From Ignisphaera aggregans DSM 17230 (GTDB taxonomy: Archaea; Thermoproteota; Thermoprotei_A; Sulfolobales; Ignisphaeraceae): a stretch of DNA of 64,000 nt. Positions 28,571-37,213 of this stretch are shown here, piece after piece. Numbering within the stretch: position 1 is the stretch's first letter; each line of letters opens with the position of its first letter. The position numbers were made by a program, and so were the translations under genes. The stretch covers positions 739,853-803,852 of the forward strand of contig CP002098.1 in assembly GCA_000145985.1 (NCBI GenBank). The letters are read 5' to 3'. Below the pieces are notes generated by a model. That model was not told the origin of the DNA. It made no database searches and worked only from the letters and a program-made list of their open reading frames with translations.

Positions 28571-30511
28571 TCAATGGATACACCACTGAGTGGGAACCCT
28601 CTTAAACAATATATATGGATTTCTATCAATCTTTTTAATCTCTATATCTCCACACTCCATAAGCTTATTCAATACCCTCAGTCTTGCAATAAGGGGATAT
28701 GTCTTTGCCCTACTATGAAACTCTGTAAGAGGTGCATAACCTTGACCAGTTTTAATCAATGCTTCATCGTGTAGCTCCTTCAATACTTTAGCAATCCCGA
28801 TTTTCTCTTCCTCTGGTGCCTCTAATCGGAATAGCCAGACATAGTCCTTGGCATACCGACTAGTGTCTGGATAGTATATAGTGTTTTTGATGGGGTCAAC
28901 CAATATTACTACTAGGTTTGAGAGTATAAGGGATTTACCAATTTCTTTACCAGTTACATAGCTTACTACTTTCTCTGAGTATCCAGTTGGCGATACTATG
29001 CCTATAACAATGAATTTAGAATCATCATGGAGTGCCTCCTCAACATATTCTCTAATTATATTTAGAAACTCAGAGAGGGAGAGAGCTTCATTGTCATAGC
29101 CTAAAGACTTTAGTTTATCGTGTCGTATATAATAAACTAGATTTATCTCTATAGATCTCCTCCTAGAGAATATCCCTCCCTTAACAAGTCTAGCAAAACC
29201 TATCCTTATAGCATATCCATTCTGTATATGTGGTGTAATAGCTCTATCTGTCCATTTATCAACATCTATTCTACCCCATGGAGTTACAAGCTCTCTAATC
29301 TGTTCAATTTTATCTCTAAATCTACCTGCATGTATAACTAAGATACTCTCAATATCTTCATAGCTAACAAAGTTTCCCTCCACCCTACCCTGAAGAGCAT
29401 TCTGTAAACCCTCAAGCTTCTCCCTTAATGAATTAATCTCTGTAGCCTTTAAAGATAGTTCCTCCTCAAGAATACGTATCTTCTTCTCATAATCTTCTCT
29501 CAAACTCTTCAGCCTAGCAACCTCAGCCTCTAGAGCTTCTCTTGCAGCTGATAACTCTCTTTCTCTCTCAGCTATTTTTGAAAGCTGTTCCTCTTTATTC
29601 TTCAGCTCTTCAGCAAGTTTATTAACCTCCTCAACCTTCTTATTCCATTCGCTTAACAGCTCCTCATATCTTCTTCTAACATCCTCATATCTAGTCCTAA
29701 TATTTTCAAGCTCCTTTAATAGCATCTCTTTGCTGGACACCTCCTTCTCTATCTTCTCACTAAGCATTCTTATAGTCTCTAGCAACGATGAACGTTCTCT
29801 CTCTAGAAACTCAAACTTTTCTTCCATCTCCCTAAGTCTATTCTGAAAAGCCTCACGATAAATCTTCTCAAACTTCTCTCTAACCTCAGCACTATCAAGA
29901 AGCATATCTTCATACTCCTTAAAGACTCTATTAAGCCATGCAGGTCTCTTCTCTATAAGTTTTATAAATGCTTCTTTAATATTATCAAATATCTCTCTAT
30001 AAACACTTTGGAATGCAATTATAAGAGATTCTCTAATATCTAGATTATTTCTCCAAACCTCCATTAGCTCTACAAAATTAATATATCCCTCCCTAAGAGC
30101 CTCTTTAACTAGTGTAAATACTGTACCTTTTTCAGCTACAATATACTCCACAATATTATCTATACTAACATCTCTAAGTATGAAATACTTTTCTAATCCC
30201 CTCAATGCATTCTTTTCATCACTAGTAAATCTACAGTAGCCCAACTTCCCCAGCTCATCATGTGGATATCCAGTCTCCTCTAGAGCTACACATACCTTTA
30301 GAAATGCTAAAGTTATAGAAGCCTCAAAATATCTATATAGCTCACTAGGAATTTCATTTATACATCTAGTCTGTAAAGTCTTGCGAATCTCTTCAAGCTC
30401 TTTGTAGTATTCAAGAAGTTCTCCATGATACAAACCCTTTAGATCTCTTAAACCCCTATTAAGAACCTTCCTCTTTATAGGATCGAGAATAAGATGACAC
30501 TGTATACTCAA
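28571..30511 (-). CDS. Long coiled-coil protein with C-terminal alpha/beta domain
   Basis: A 646-residue protein starting at TTG 30511, with GAGGT nine bases upstream and an in-frame stop just before. Residues 1-200 are helical, 205-385 a continuous coiled coil rich in Glu/Lys/Arg/Leu (LRREMEEK-like heptads, RYEDVRRRYEELLSEWNKKV). Residues 390-580 form an alpha/beta domain (FVSYEDIESILVIHAGRFRD, FIVIGIVSPTGYSEKV), and the end could be a winged helix. The C-terminal region includes strands typical of nuclease-like or sensor domains, but no catalytic signature is clear. It is divergent from the GTPase gene at 30692, so the two could share regulation. Confidence 0.65.
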   Translation of the reverse strand: MSIQCHLILDPIKRKVLNRGLRDLKGLYHGELLEYYKELEEIRKTLQTRCINEIPSELYRYFEASITLAFLKVCVALEETGYPHDELGKLGYCRFTSDEKNALRGLEKYFILRDVSIDNIVEYIVAEKGTVFTLVKEALREGYINFVELMEVWRNNLDIRESLIIAFQSVYREIFDNIKEAFIKLIEKRPAWLNRVFKEYEDMLLDSAEVREKFEKIYREAFQNRLREMEEKFEFLERERSSLLETIRMLSEKIEKEVSSKEMLLKELENIRTRYEDVRRRYEELLSEWNKKVEEVNKLAEELKNKEEQLSKIAERERELSAAREALEAEVARLKSLREDYEKKIRILEEELSLKATEINSLREKLEGLQNALQGRVEGNFVSYEDIESILVIHAGRFRDKIEQIRELVTPWGRIDVDKWTDRAITPHIQNGYAIRIGFARLVKGGIFSRRRSIEINLVYYIRHDKLKSLGYDNEALSLSEFLNIIREYVEEALHDDSKFIVIGIVSPTGYSEKVVSYVTGKEIGKSLILSNLVVILVDPIKNTIYYPDTSRYAKDYVWLFRLEAPEEEKIGIAKVLKELHDEALIKTGQGYAPLTEFHSRAKTYPLIARLRVLNKLMECGDIEIKKIDRNPYILFKRVPTQWCIH

Positions 30512-30649
30512 GGCTCATACCTCATCCTACATACTTCTATATTCTACATATAGGATCCTATATATAAGTATTTCGTTTATCCATATATAGATTCTCTAAC
30601 ACATTGATAAGACTGATCGTTCTGATAACAGTGGTATTCCTGATAAAAA

Positions 30650-30686
30650 TTTTAATATATCTAACTAAATTACCTATTTAGAGGTG
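30650..30686 (+). promoter_or_regulatory. GTPase gene promoter and ribosome binding site
   Basis: An AT block TTTTAATATAT at 30650-30660 is placed 32-42 bases before ATG 30692. A clear ribosome binding site GAGGTG occupies 30681-30686, five bases before the ATG. On the other strand an ACTTATATATAGG block near 30559-30571 suits the divergent coiled-coil gene. Confidence 0.45.
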
Positions 30687-30691
30687 TTGTT

Positions 30692-31723
30692 ATGACTGTA
30701 GGTATTGTTGGTGGAAGAGGAACAGGTAAATCTGTTTTCGTAGCTCTTCTTGCACAATCAGCTATAAACTATACCAATGAGATGAAAGCTCATTTTAGAT
30801 ACTATACTGATCCAAAATTTACAGCTGTTATAGGAGATATCATAACCTCACTAAAGATGAAGATGTGGCCACCTGCAACTCTTAAGGGTAGTCTTATAGA
30901 GTATAGATTCTGGTTTGGCTATAGCAATATACTAACCAGATGGCTTGTCGATACATGGGGTCCTATAGATAAGCTTATGGAGATTCTAAACTTTGAGAGA
31001 GCAAAGCTATTTAATATAGTAGAGTTCAGTCTTTATGATATATCTGGAGAGGATGTAGATATACTGAGACAAGCTCTAGCCAGATCTGAACATGGTGAAT
31101 CTATTGATGAGATTCTTCCACAGAATCTCCGTAGACTACTTGAATGTGATGTCCTTGTATTTCTTATCGATGCTAGTAAGATAACAACAGATATCAACGA
31201 TCCTGCATATAAAGAAATGTTAGAGTATGATAATGTGATGGCACAGCTAATGTCTACTGTTGCTCTATATAGATCAAGAAGATATAGAGGTAAACAAAAC
31301 AGGTTGTTCCCTGTCTTTGTAGTTACAAAATTTGATACTCTAGAGCCTAAGATTCGTAGAGCTCTTGGGATACCAGATAGCTATTCTCATTGGGTAGCTA
31401 GTGTTAGTAGAGATGATATTGAGGATAGAGTTGATAAGATTCTATATAGATTCTTCCAACATACAAGAGCATTGGTACTTGGTGGTACACTACATGGTGT
31501 AGAGCTTGAAAAAGCTAGAGCATTTGTAAGCTATGTTGAAACAGAACTAAATGAAGAGGGTGTTCCTGTGCCCAAGGTCTATTCACCAGATGGTATATCC
31601 TATGAAATCTCCTACTCAAGAAGTGAATACATAGAGTTTATAAAATATTTTGGGAAGATAGCAAACAAGATAAAGGTATCACATGAAGAACCAGGTAAAT
31701 ATGTTGTAGGTCTTGGGAGATAG
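30692..31723 (+). CDS. P-loop GTPase (double-GTPase/DO-GTPase-like)
   Basis: A 343-residue GTPase. G1 (Walker A) is GGRGTGKS at residues 7-14, G3 is YDISGED (Asp116-x-x-Gly119), and G4 is VTKFD (211-215), which selects guanine. The segment VLVFLIDASKI (155-165) is the strand before the switch region. Between G1 and G3 lies an unusually long helical insert of about 90 residues. The domain plan resembles the 'double-GTPase' group described in bacterial conflict and signalling systems with partner GAP-like proteins, though I cannot confirm the subfamily. The next gene begins two bases downstream and probably encodes its partner. Confidence 0.75.
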   Translation: MTVGIVGGRGTGKSVFVALLAQSAINYTNEMKAHFRYYTDPKFTAVIGDIITSLKMKMWPPATLKGSLIEYRFWFGYSNILTRWLVDTWGPIDKLMEILNFERAKLFNIVEFSLYDISGEDVDILRQALARSEHGESIDEILPQNLRRLLECDVLVFLIDASKITTDINDPAYKEMLEYDNVMAQLMSTVALYRSRRYRGKQNRLFPVFVVTKFDTLEPKIRRALGIPDSYSHWVASVSRDDIEDRVDKILYRFFQHTRALVLGGTLHGVELEKARAFVSYVETELNEEGVPVPKVYSPDGISYEISYSRSEYIEFIKYFGKIANKIKVSHEEPGKYVVGLGR

Positions 31724-31725
31724 TA

Positions 31726-32502
31726 TTGAGCTCTATAGAGCTAGACCATATAATATATGCAACTATACCATATAAAGGCTATGGAGTACGTGCATGGTCT
31801 TCAAAAGATAAGCTAGAGAACTTTAGACAAGCATTCCAGGAATGGTATGCACCATTTGAACAAAACACAATTAGACCTGGATACGAAGCTAGAGTTCTCA
31901 TTAAAACCTCGATAGATGAGATATATCTCGCAAGGATATTCACTAAGGAGAAAATGGATGAGAAGGGGAGAACAAGTATTGTAAGCCACATAGTCGAGAT
32001 ACCCATAGAGCTCCTAAGACAAGGACTACCTCTAGAAGTTGTAGATAGTGAGATGACTAGATATACAATGTCATCCATAGGTATAGGTGAGGTACCAAAG
32101 ATAAGAATTGTATGGGAGAAACAAAGCGAGGATCCAGATATAAGATATCTAAAGGAACATGTAGATGAAACTACAGCTAGAAAAATACTAGAAGGCTTCT
32201 CAAAACCCAAACCAAGAATAGTCATAATATATAAACGCGACTATTGGGAAAGAATAAGAATGGTATATGCAATAACAAAACTTCTAATAGAAGCAAACAT
32301 CAAGATATTCTCAATATTTAGCGATACACCACCAGACCACATAATAAGAATATTCCATGCACCAACCATAGTAACAAACATAATGCCAAGAATAAGACCA
32401 AGTGAAGATTGGACAGTAATAAACATAAAGACTGGTGAGAAGGGAGCAGAACACACAGACATAGACTCAGTACTTAGAAAGATCTATAGAGAGCATCAGT
32501 AA
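31726..32502 (+). CDS. GTPase partner protein, GAP1-N-like (tentative)
   Basis: A 258-residue soluble protein starting at TTG 31726, two bases after the GTPase stop. The N-terminal half (LDHIIYATIPYKGYGVRAWS, later GRTSIVSHIVEIP) resembles the start of GTPase-associated protein 1 (GAP1) domains, which open with a 'Y...P.G..G....S' strand and carry a 'GR...SH' motif. The remaining half is alpha/beta (KPRIVIIYKRDYWERIRMVY). The resemblance is from memory of the pattern and needs a profile search. The tight coupling makes a physical GTPase complex likely. No membrane segment. Confidence 0.5.
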   Translation: MSSIELDHIIYATIPYKGYGVRAWSSKDKLENFRQAFQEWYAPFEQNTIRPGYEARVLIKTSIDEIYLARIFTKEKMDEKGRTSIVSHIVEIPIELLRQGLPLEVVDSEMTRYTMSSIGIGEVPKIRIVWEKQSEDPDIRYLKEHVDETTARKILEGFSKPKPRIVIIYKRDYWERIRMVYAITKLLIEANIKIFSIFSDTPPDHIIRIFHAPTIVTNIMPRIRPSEDWTVINIKTGEKGAEHTDIDSVLRKIYREHQ

Positions 32503-32776
32503 CAGATAGATTCAAAAGAGACTTCAGCACAACCTCAGCTAAACCCCAGACCAAGATAATAAACAAACCATTTAACCACACCCATTCCTCGCCCCCACAC
32601 CATCCATGATACTAGAAAACCCACAAGAAATACTTATGATAATACATACCTTCACAACATCTCAACAAAAACATAAGGGTTTTAAGAAGCCTGTGTAAAG
32701 CTTAAAGTAATTGAAGTAATAATAAAATTTATTAAGGACTATATCTGGAGAATTAAATGAAGCTTGGTGGATTACT

Positions 32777-35227
32777 ATGCAGAGACTGCTAAACATCTGT
32801 ATAACTATTCTAGCTCTACTCCTATTGATACATCTAGCCTCCATACATGTCTTAGCCAAGATATACACAGGACCTCCATATATATCTTCTCTGTGGAGAT
32901 TTGTACATGATTACCTCGACTATGTCTACAGCATTGCATGGTCTCCAGATGGAAGTAGGTTGGCGGCGGGTGGAAGTGGTGGAAGTATAGTCGTACTCTC
33001 AGCGGATGGAAAGGCTGTATGGGGGCCAAAAAAGATTGTAACATCTGATATACTTGCGATTGCTTGGTCCCCCGACGGCTCCAGAATCGCTGTGGGGGCT
33101 GGATACGGCTATATCGTTGCGGTCTCAGCTGATAGAGGCGAAGTCCTGTGGCAGATAAGCTTAGCACAACAGACAACATGTGGAAGCCCCTCTGTGGTGA
33201 GTGTTACGTGGACTTCAAATCGCATAATAGCTGTTACAAAATCTGCGAGCTGCACCATACTGATAATATCCCCAGACGGAGACATCCTCTGGATATGGAG
33301 CCTTGGAGACTACAGCGATAAAATAAAGTGGTCCGGCGTTTACAGGGCTTCGATATCGCCTAAAGGCACAGAAGTAGCTCTAGTTTCTGGTGACAATTAC
33401 TACATTACGGTATTCTCGTTGACTCAGGGCAAAGTGGTTTGGGAGAACAAGCAGTGCTTCTCCACAGAAGTGTACGGTGCTCGAGACTGTAAGCTAATAT
33501 ATGCCCTCGCATGGTCACCCGATGGAAGTAGGATCGCTGTCGGTCTCAGCGATGGATCTGTTACAGTGGTCAACACATCTGATGGCAGAATGCTGTGGAG
33601 GAGAGAAGGTGTTTTCAGTCCCCCATCAATCTCCTGGTATTACTGGTACCTTATAGATTGGTCTCCCGATGGATCAAAAATTGTTGTACGTGGATTTGAT
33701 GTAGTGGTAGCTTCGTTGGTAAGTGGCGAAGTGCTGTGGCGGTACTCCATTTCTCCAATTAGTATCGCCTGGTCACCTACTGGCGACGCTATAGCTGTCG
33801 GAGGTAGCGACTATGTGTATCTCTTCCCCGTGGGGAACTATACACTCATCTACATAAATGCTCCCTACGCTAAAACCAGGGTTGTCGTCTCCGACGGTAT
33901 GAACACCTCTTCAGCTGTTGTTGTCCGGGGTGGAAGAGCGAAGTTCTACCTCGATCCAGGAAACTATGTAGTCAGATTCTACTTGGCTGAGATCCCACCG
34001 AACTGCACAGTCCTTGGAAGCCCTATCGAGTTGATAGACCTATTAGCAGAGATCCCTATAGAGATGCCCCTAACCACCAACACCGAGTTCATAAATATAA
34101 CTGTTCCCCCCGTTGAAGATTTCCTAGTCAGAGTTCTAGGCAAACTCGTTGTGCGAGGCCCGCCGGGGACGGCTGTTAGGTTTGTGTGGGGATCCAGCGA
34201 CGTGTCTTACAGGGTTCCCCAGCAGGGAGTTATAGAGGTGTATCTCATGCCCAACACTGTCTACTCCGTCTACGCTATGCCGCCGCAAAGCAAAGACTTC
34301 ACTTTTATAGGGAATGTCACAGTCAATACCGGTGAAGTGCTTGACCTCAACCTCCAGTTCACAACTACACAGACCATGACAACTACCACAACAGCTGTGA
34401 CCTCAGTTTCCACGGTTATAACTATAGCAACTACATCTATGCAGAGCTCAACAACCATGGCTATTACAACGCCTACAACCATAACAACAGTTGCTCCTCA
34501 AACCACAAGCTCTACAACACAATCTGTAACAACTGTTAAACCCATTTCAACAGAGATCACAACTAGTTCCAAAGCCATACAGACCACCTCTGTAGGGATC
34601 TCAACAACTGAACAAACCACACATTCCGGAGCTATACCAGTTGCTACATCTATAACGAAGGAGACTCCAACAACAGTTACAACCATGGCTACTCCAGTCC
34701 AGATAGTTCAGCAGATTCAACAGCTAATTACCTCAGACTACTTACCAATACTGATAGTTGTAGTAGCCATAGTAGCTATAGTGGCAATTGTTGTTATTGC
34801 TACTGTAGTGGGTAGAAGGCATTCTGAGAGAATAGTTATTGAGAGGGAAGTTATCAGGAATATCGGAGAAAAGGAGCCAGACTTTACAAAGGATGTCAAG
34901 TCTATAGATATGTATATTAAGAGAATTAGCGAACTTCTAGAAAATAAAGAGGCTTTAAGGTCTGGAAAGGATGGTAAGTGTCATGAACTATTTGAGAATC
35001 TAGGTCAGCTCTTAGGCCATCTAGAAAAACTTACAAATACATTGAAGAGATATAGCGATATTCCACAGAGACTTATAGAAAATCTAAACAACATCTCCAA
35101 TTCAATCAACCAGGCAATAGATCTTTACCAAAGGAGTGGATGTGCCGACGAGACAATAAAAACTCTATATTCAGTCGATAGAGGGATAAGAATTCTAAAA
35201 GGATTGATAGAAAACTTAAAACAATAG
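32777..35227 (+). CDS. Cell-surface protein: seven-blade propeller, PEGA-like domains, Thr-rich stalk, membrane helix, type A tail
   Basis: An 816-residue type I membrane protein. Signal peptide 1-28 (ICITILALLLLIHLASI). Residues about 45-345 contain seven WD40/PQQ-like blades; four or five begin with the motif AWSPDGSRIAVG and most end in VLW or similar. Residues about 350-530 are two PEGA-like beta-sandwiches (VVVRGGRAKFYLDPGNYVV, VPQQGVIEVYLMPNTVY). A Thr-rich stalk spans about 530-650 and a membrane helix about 655-680. The C-terminal tail of about 138 residues (EKEPDFTKDVKSIDMY, GKCHELFENLGQL) closely matches that of the 8838-10412 protein. The ectodomain DNA is notably GC-richer than the tail DNA, a sign of a mosaic gene. 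Confidence 0.88.
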   Translation: MQRLLNICITILALLLLIHLASIHVLAKIYTGPPYISSLWRFVHDYLDYVYSIAWSPDGSRLAAGGSGGSIVVLSADGKAVWGPKKIVTSDILAIAWSPDGSRIAVGAGYGYIVAVSADRGEVLWQISLAQQTTCGSPSVVSVTWTSNRIIAVTKSASCTILIISPDGDILWIWSLGDYSDKIKWSGVYRASISPKGTEVALVSGDNYYITVFSLTQGKVVWENKQCFSTEVYGARDCKLIYALAWSPDGSRIAVGLSDGSVTVVNTSDGRMLWRREGVFSPPSISWYYWYLIDWSPDGSKIVVRGFDVVVASLVSGEVLWRYSISPISIAWSPTGDAIAVGGSDYVYLFPVGNYTLIYINAPYAKTRVVVSDGMNTSSAVVVRGGRAKFYLDPGNYVVRFYLAEIPPNCTVLGSPIELIDLLAEIPIEMPLTTNTEFINITVPPVEDFLVRVLGKLVVRGPPGTAVRFVWGSSDVSYRVPQQGVIEVYLMPNTVYSVYAMPPQSKDFTFIGNVTVNTGEVLDLNLQFTTTQTMTTTTTAVTSVSTVITIATTSMQSSTTMAITTPTTITTVAPQTTSSTTQSVTTVKPISTEITTSSKAIQTTSVGISTTEQTTHSGAIPVATSITKETPTTVTTMATPVQIVQQIQQLITSDYLPILIVVVAIVAIVAIVVIATVVGRRHSERIVIEREVIRNIGEKEPDFTKDVKSIDMYIKRISELLENKEALRSGKDGKCHELFENLGQLLGHLEKLTNTLKRYSDIPQRLIENLNNISNSINQAIDLYQRSGCADETIKTLYSVDRGIRILKGLIENLKQ

Positions 35228-35289
35228 ATAACATAATATAAATAGTTTTTATACTACAGAAGGATAAATATATTGGTGCTGTCCTATCT

Positions 35290-36603
35290 ATGCAAAAGCA
35301 AAAAATACTAAATCTACTATTACTTCTCATAATAATAAGTATTATAGTGTTTACAGTTCTACCAAATAACCAAATAGTTTTAGCAAAAACATATACAATA
35401 TCGCAACAAGCCAATTACATATTAGGATATAGTATATTAAGAGTTGTATACCATGATATAACCAGCATTGCATGGTTACCCTTAGGAAACACTACAGCTT
35501 TTGGAACCAATGCCTCTATATATTTCTTCCCCACAGGAAATTACACACATCTCTCTATTTATGTACCCCTACCTAGGACTAAGATTGTTGTTTCTGATGG
35601 AGCTAACACTACCTTAGTTATAGTTGATAGGAATAGAAGTGTTGATTTTTATTTAGATCCTGGTATCTATATAGTTAAATATTATTTGATGGAGATTCCT
35701 CAGAACTATATAGTTATTGGAGACCCCATTGAGTTTCTGTCTAATAATCCCATTGAGATAAAACTTAATGTATCTATTGGAAGAATAAATATTACAGCTC
35801 CATCCGTTGAGGAGTTCCTTAAAATGCTTGGGAGACTGATTATATATGGAACTCCAGATACTAATGTAAAATTCGTTTGGTTATCGGGTGAAACATATGC
35901 TAAAATACCTATACAAGGGGTTTTAGAGGTATATGCGACTCCAGATACTGCCTATTCCATATATGTATTGCCTCCAAAAGCAAGTAGTTATATCTTTGTT
36001 GGTAATATTACTATACATAGAGGAGAATCCATAAAACTAAATCTAACATTAACACCTACTACAACGATTAGAATGTTACAGCCTATGCCAATTACAAAAT
36101 TAATTAACACTACACATATTCCTATAATCACCCCCATATTTAGTGACATTAAAGTAATCACTAATATCACTAATATTGCCAATATTAGCTATAGTCAGCT
36201 TTCTAAAAATCTTAAGGAGATTCTCAACATTTGGAGTAATAATATTGAAAATTTATCAACAATAATAGTTTTCAATACCTCAATACCACGGCTACAGCTA
36301 ACAAATATAAACATCACTAATAAAATGAATATTGTAGCTAATACAATTACGTCATCCACTAGGTATACAGAACCCAAAACTATAACCATCATTACCTACA
36401 CCAGTCCTATAGAGACACTATACATTATAACACCTACGCAAATACTTTTTCCACATGTCTATGTCATTATAATGATTTTAATGGCTATAAGCATCACAAC
36501 TATTGCTATAGTTCTAGTAAGAAATAGATATTCAAAGAAAGATTTAATTAGGAAAAGGATAGAAAGGATTATCAAGGAAATTGATGAACTACTAAATAGA
36601 TAG
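35290..36603 (+). CDS. Cell-surface protein: PEGA-like domains, membrane helix, type B tail
   Basis: A 437-residue protein with an N-terminal signal or anchor (ILNLLLLLIIISIIVFTVL). Residues about 80-260 closely match the PEGA-like part of the preceding 32777 protein (VDRNRSVDFYLDPGIYIV, IPIQGVLEVYATPDTAY), but the propeller is lost apart from a one-blade trace (SIAWLPLGNTTAFG). A Ser/Thr/Asn-rich stretch follows, then a membrane helix (about 388-410) and a 25-residue tail with RKRIERIIKEIDELLNR. That tail is the type found in the NosD-like protein at 12098, not that of its neighbour. The gene is therefore a duplicate with a different tail. It starts 62 bases after the neighbour's stop. Confidence 0.8.
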   Translation: MQKQKILNLLLLLIIISIIVFTVLPNNQIVLAKTYTISQQANYILGYSILRVVYHDITSIAWLPLGNTTAFGTNASIYFFPTGNYTHLSIYVPLPRTKIVVSDGANTTLVIVDRNRSVDFYLDPGIYIVKYYLMEIPQNYIVIGDPIEFLSNNPIEIKLNVSIGRINITAPSVEEFLKMLGRLIIYGTPDTNVKFVWLSGETYAKIPIQGVLEVYATPDTAYSIYVLPPKASSYIFVGNITIHRGESIKLNLTLTPTTTIRMLQPMPITKLINTTHIPIITPIFSDIKVITNITNIANISYSQLSKNLKEILNIWSNNIENLSTIIVFNTSIPRLQLTNINITNKMNIVANTITSSTRYTEPKTITIITYTSPIETLYIITPTQILFPHVYVIIMILMAISITTIAIVLVRNRYSKKDLIRKRIERIIKEIDELLNR

Positions 36604-36784
36604 TTTATTAAAAATCGAAAATAGGATACAATATTATCTTTAAATACACCATATATAATCCCATAGCCATCTAAGGAATCCAATATTCCAAAACCTTGTG
36701 GTATAGATACTCATGTGCTATCTCCCAAGAAGAGCCATAAGCTACTTTCCTTGGTAGAGTCTGGAATTCAATGTGGTAAAGATA

Positions 36785-36937
36785 TCAATCATTATTTGGA
36801 ATAGACTCCATAATCTTATAGATAGTCACAATATTCTTTATAGCTATATTAGCTAAGATCACTATAGCTACTAGAGCTAGTGCTATAGCCATAACACCCA
36901 CTACCTTATATCTACCAACCAAACCCAGTTCACCCAA
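36785..36937 (-). CDS. Possible small single-helix membrane protein
   Basis: TTG 36937 opens 50 codons with one strong membrane helix (GVMAIALALVAIVILANIAI) to a stop at 36785-36787. It lies in the 600-base gap between the surface-protein genes and the RNA-ligase-like gene. There is no known family and the start is weak, so this is tentative. Confidence 0.3.
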   Translation of the reverse strand: MGELGLVGRYKVVGVMAIALALVAIVILANIAIKNIVTIYKIMESIPNND

Positions 36938-36973
36938 ACAAACGCTATACCATTCTAGGACTTATATTTATGT

Positions 36974-37144
36974 ATGTTCATAACCATGTTTCAGAAAAAG
37001 AATAGGAATCTCTGTTATATTTCATGTAATAGATCATTATGTTGTGAGAAGTATGGAAGATGTGGAGAGATATGTGGAGAGCTAGATGGATATGGAGATA
37101 GGACAGTATTTCGCATTAGGATGTATGTTGCTTTTGTTATGTAG
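36974..37144 (+). CDS. Possible small Cys-rich protein
   Basis: ATG 36974 (or in-frame ATG 36986) opens up to 56 codons ending at 37142-37144. The central part LCYISCNRSLCCEKYGRC then GEICGEL holds seven cysteines in pairs, like a small zinc or iron-sulphur binding knuckle. It lies 69 bases before the RNA-ligase-like gene on the same strand. Too short to be sure that it is translated. Confidence 0.35.
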   Translation: MFITMFQKKNRNLCYISCNRSLCCEKYGRCGEICGELDGYGDRTVFRIRMYVAFVM

Positions 37145-37213
37145 AGGGTTTTATCTGTTGATTGTTTTAGAGGTTAATATCTAGCTCTAGAGATATTTGT
37201 TTAGGTGTCTAGT

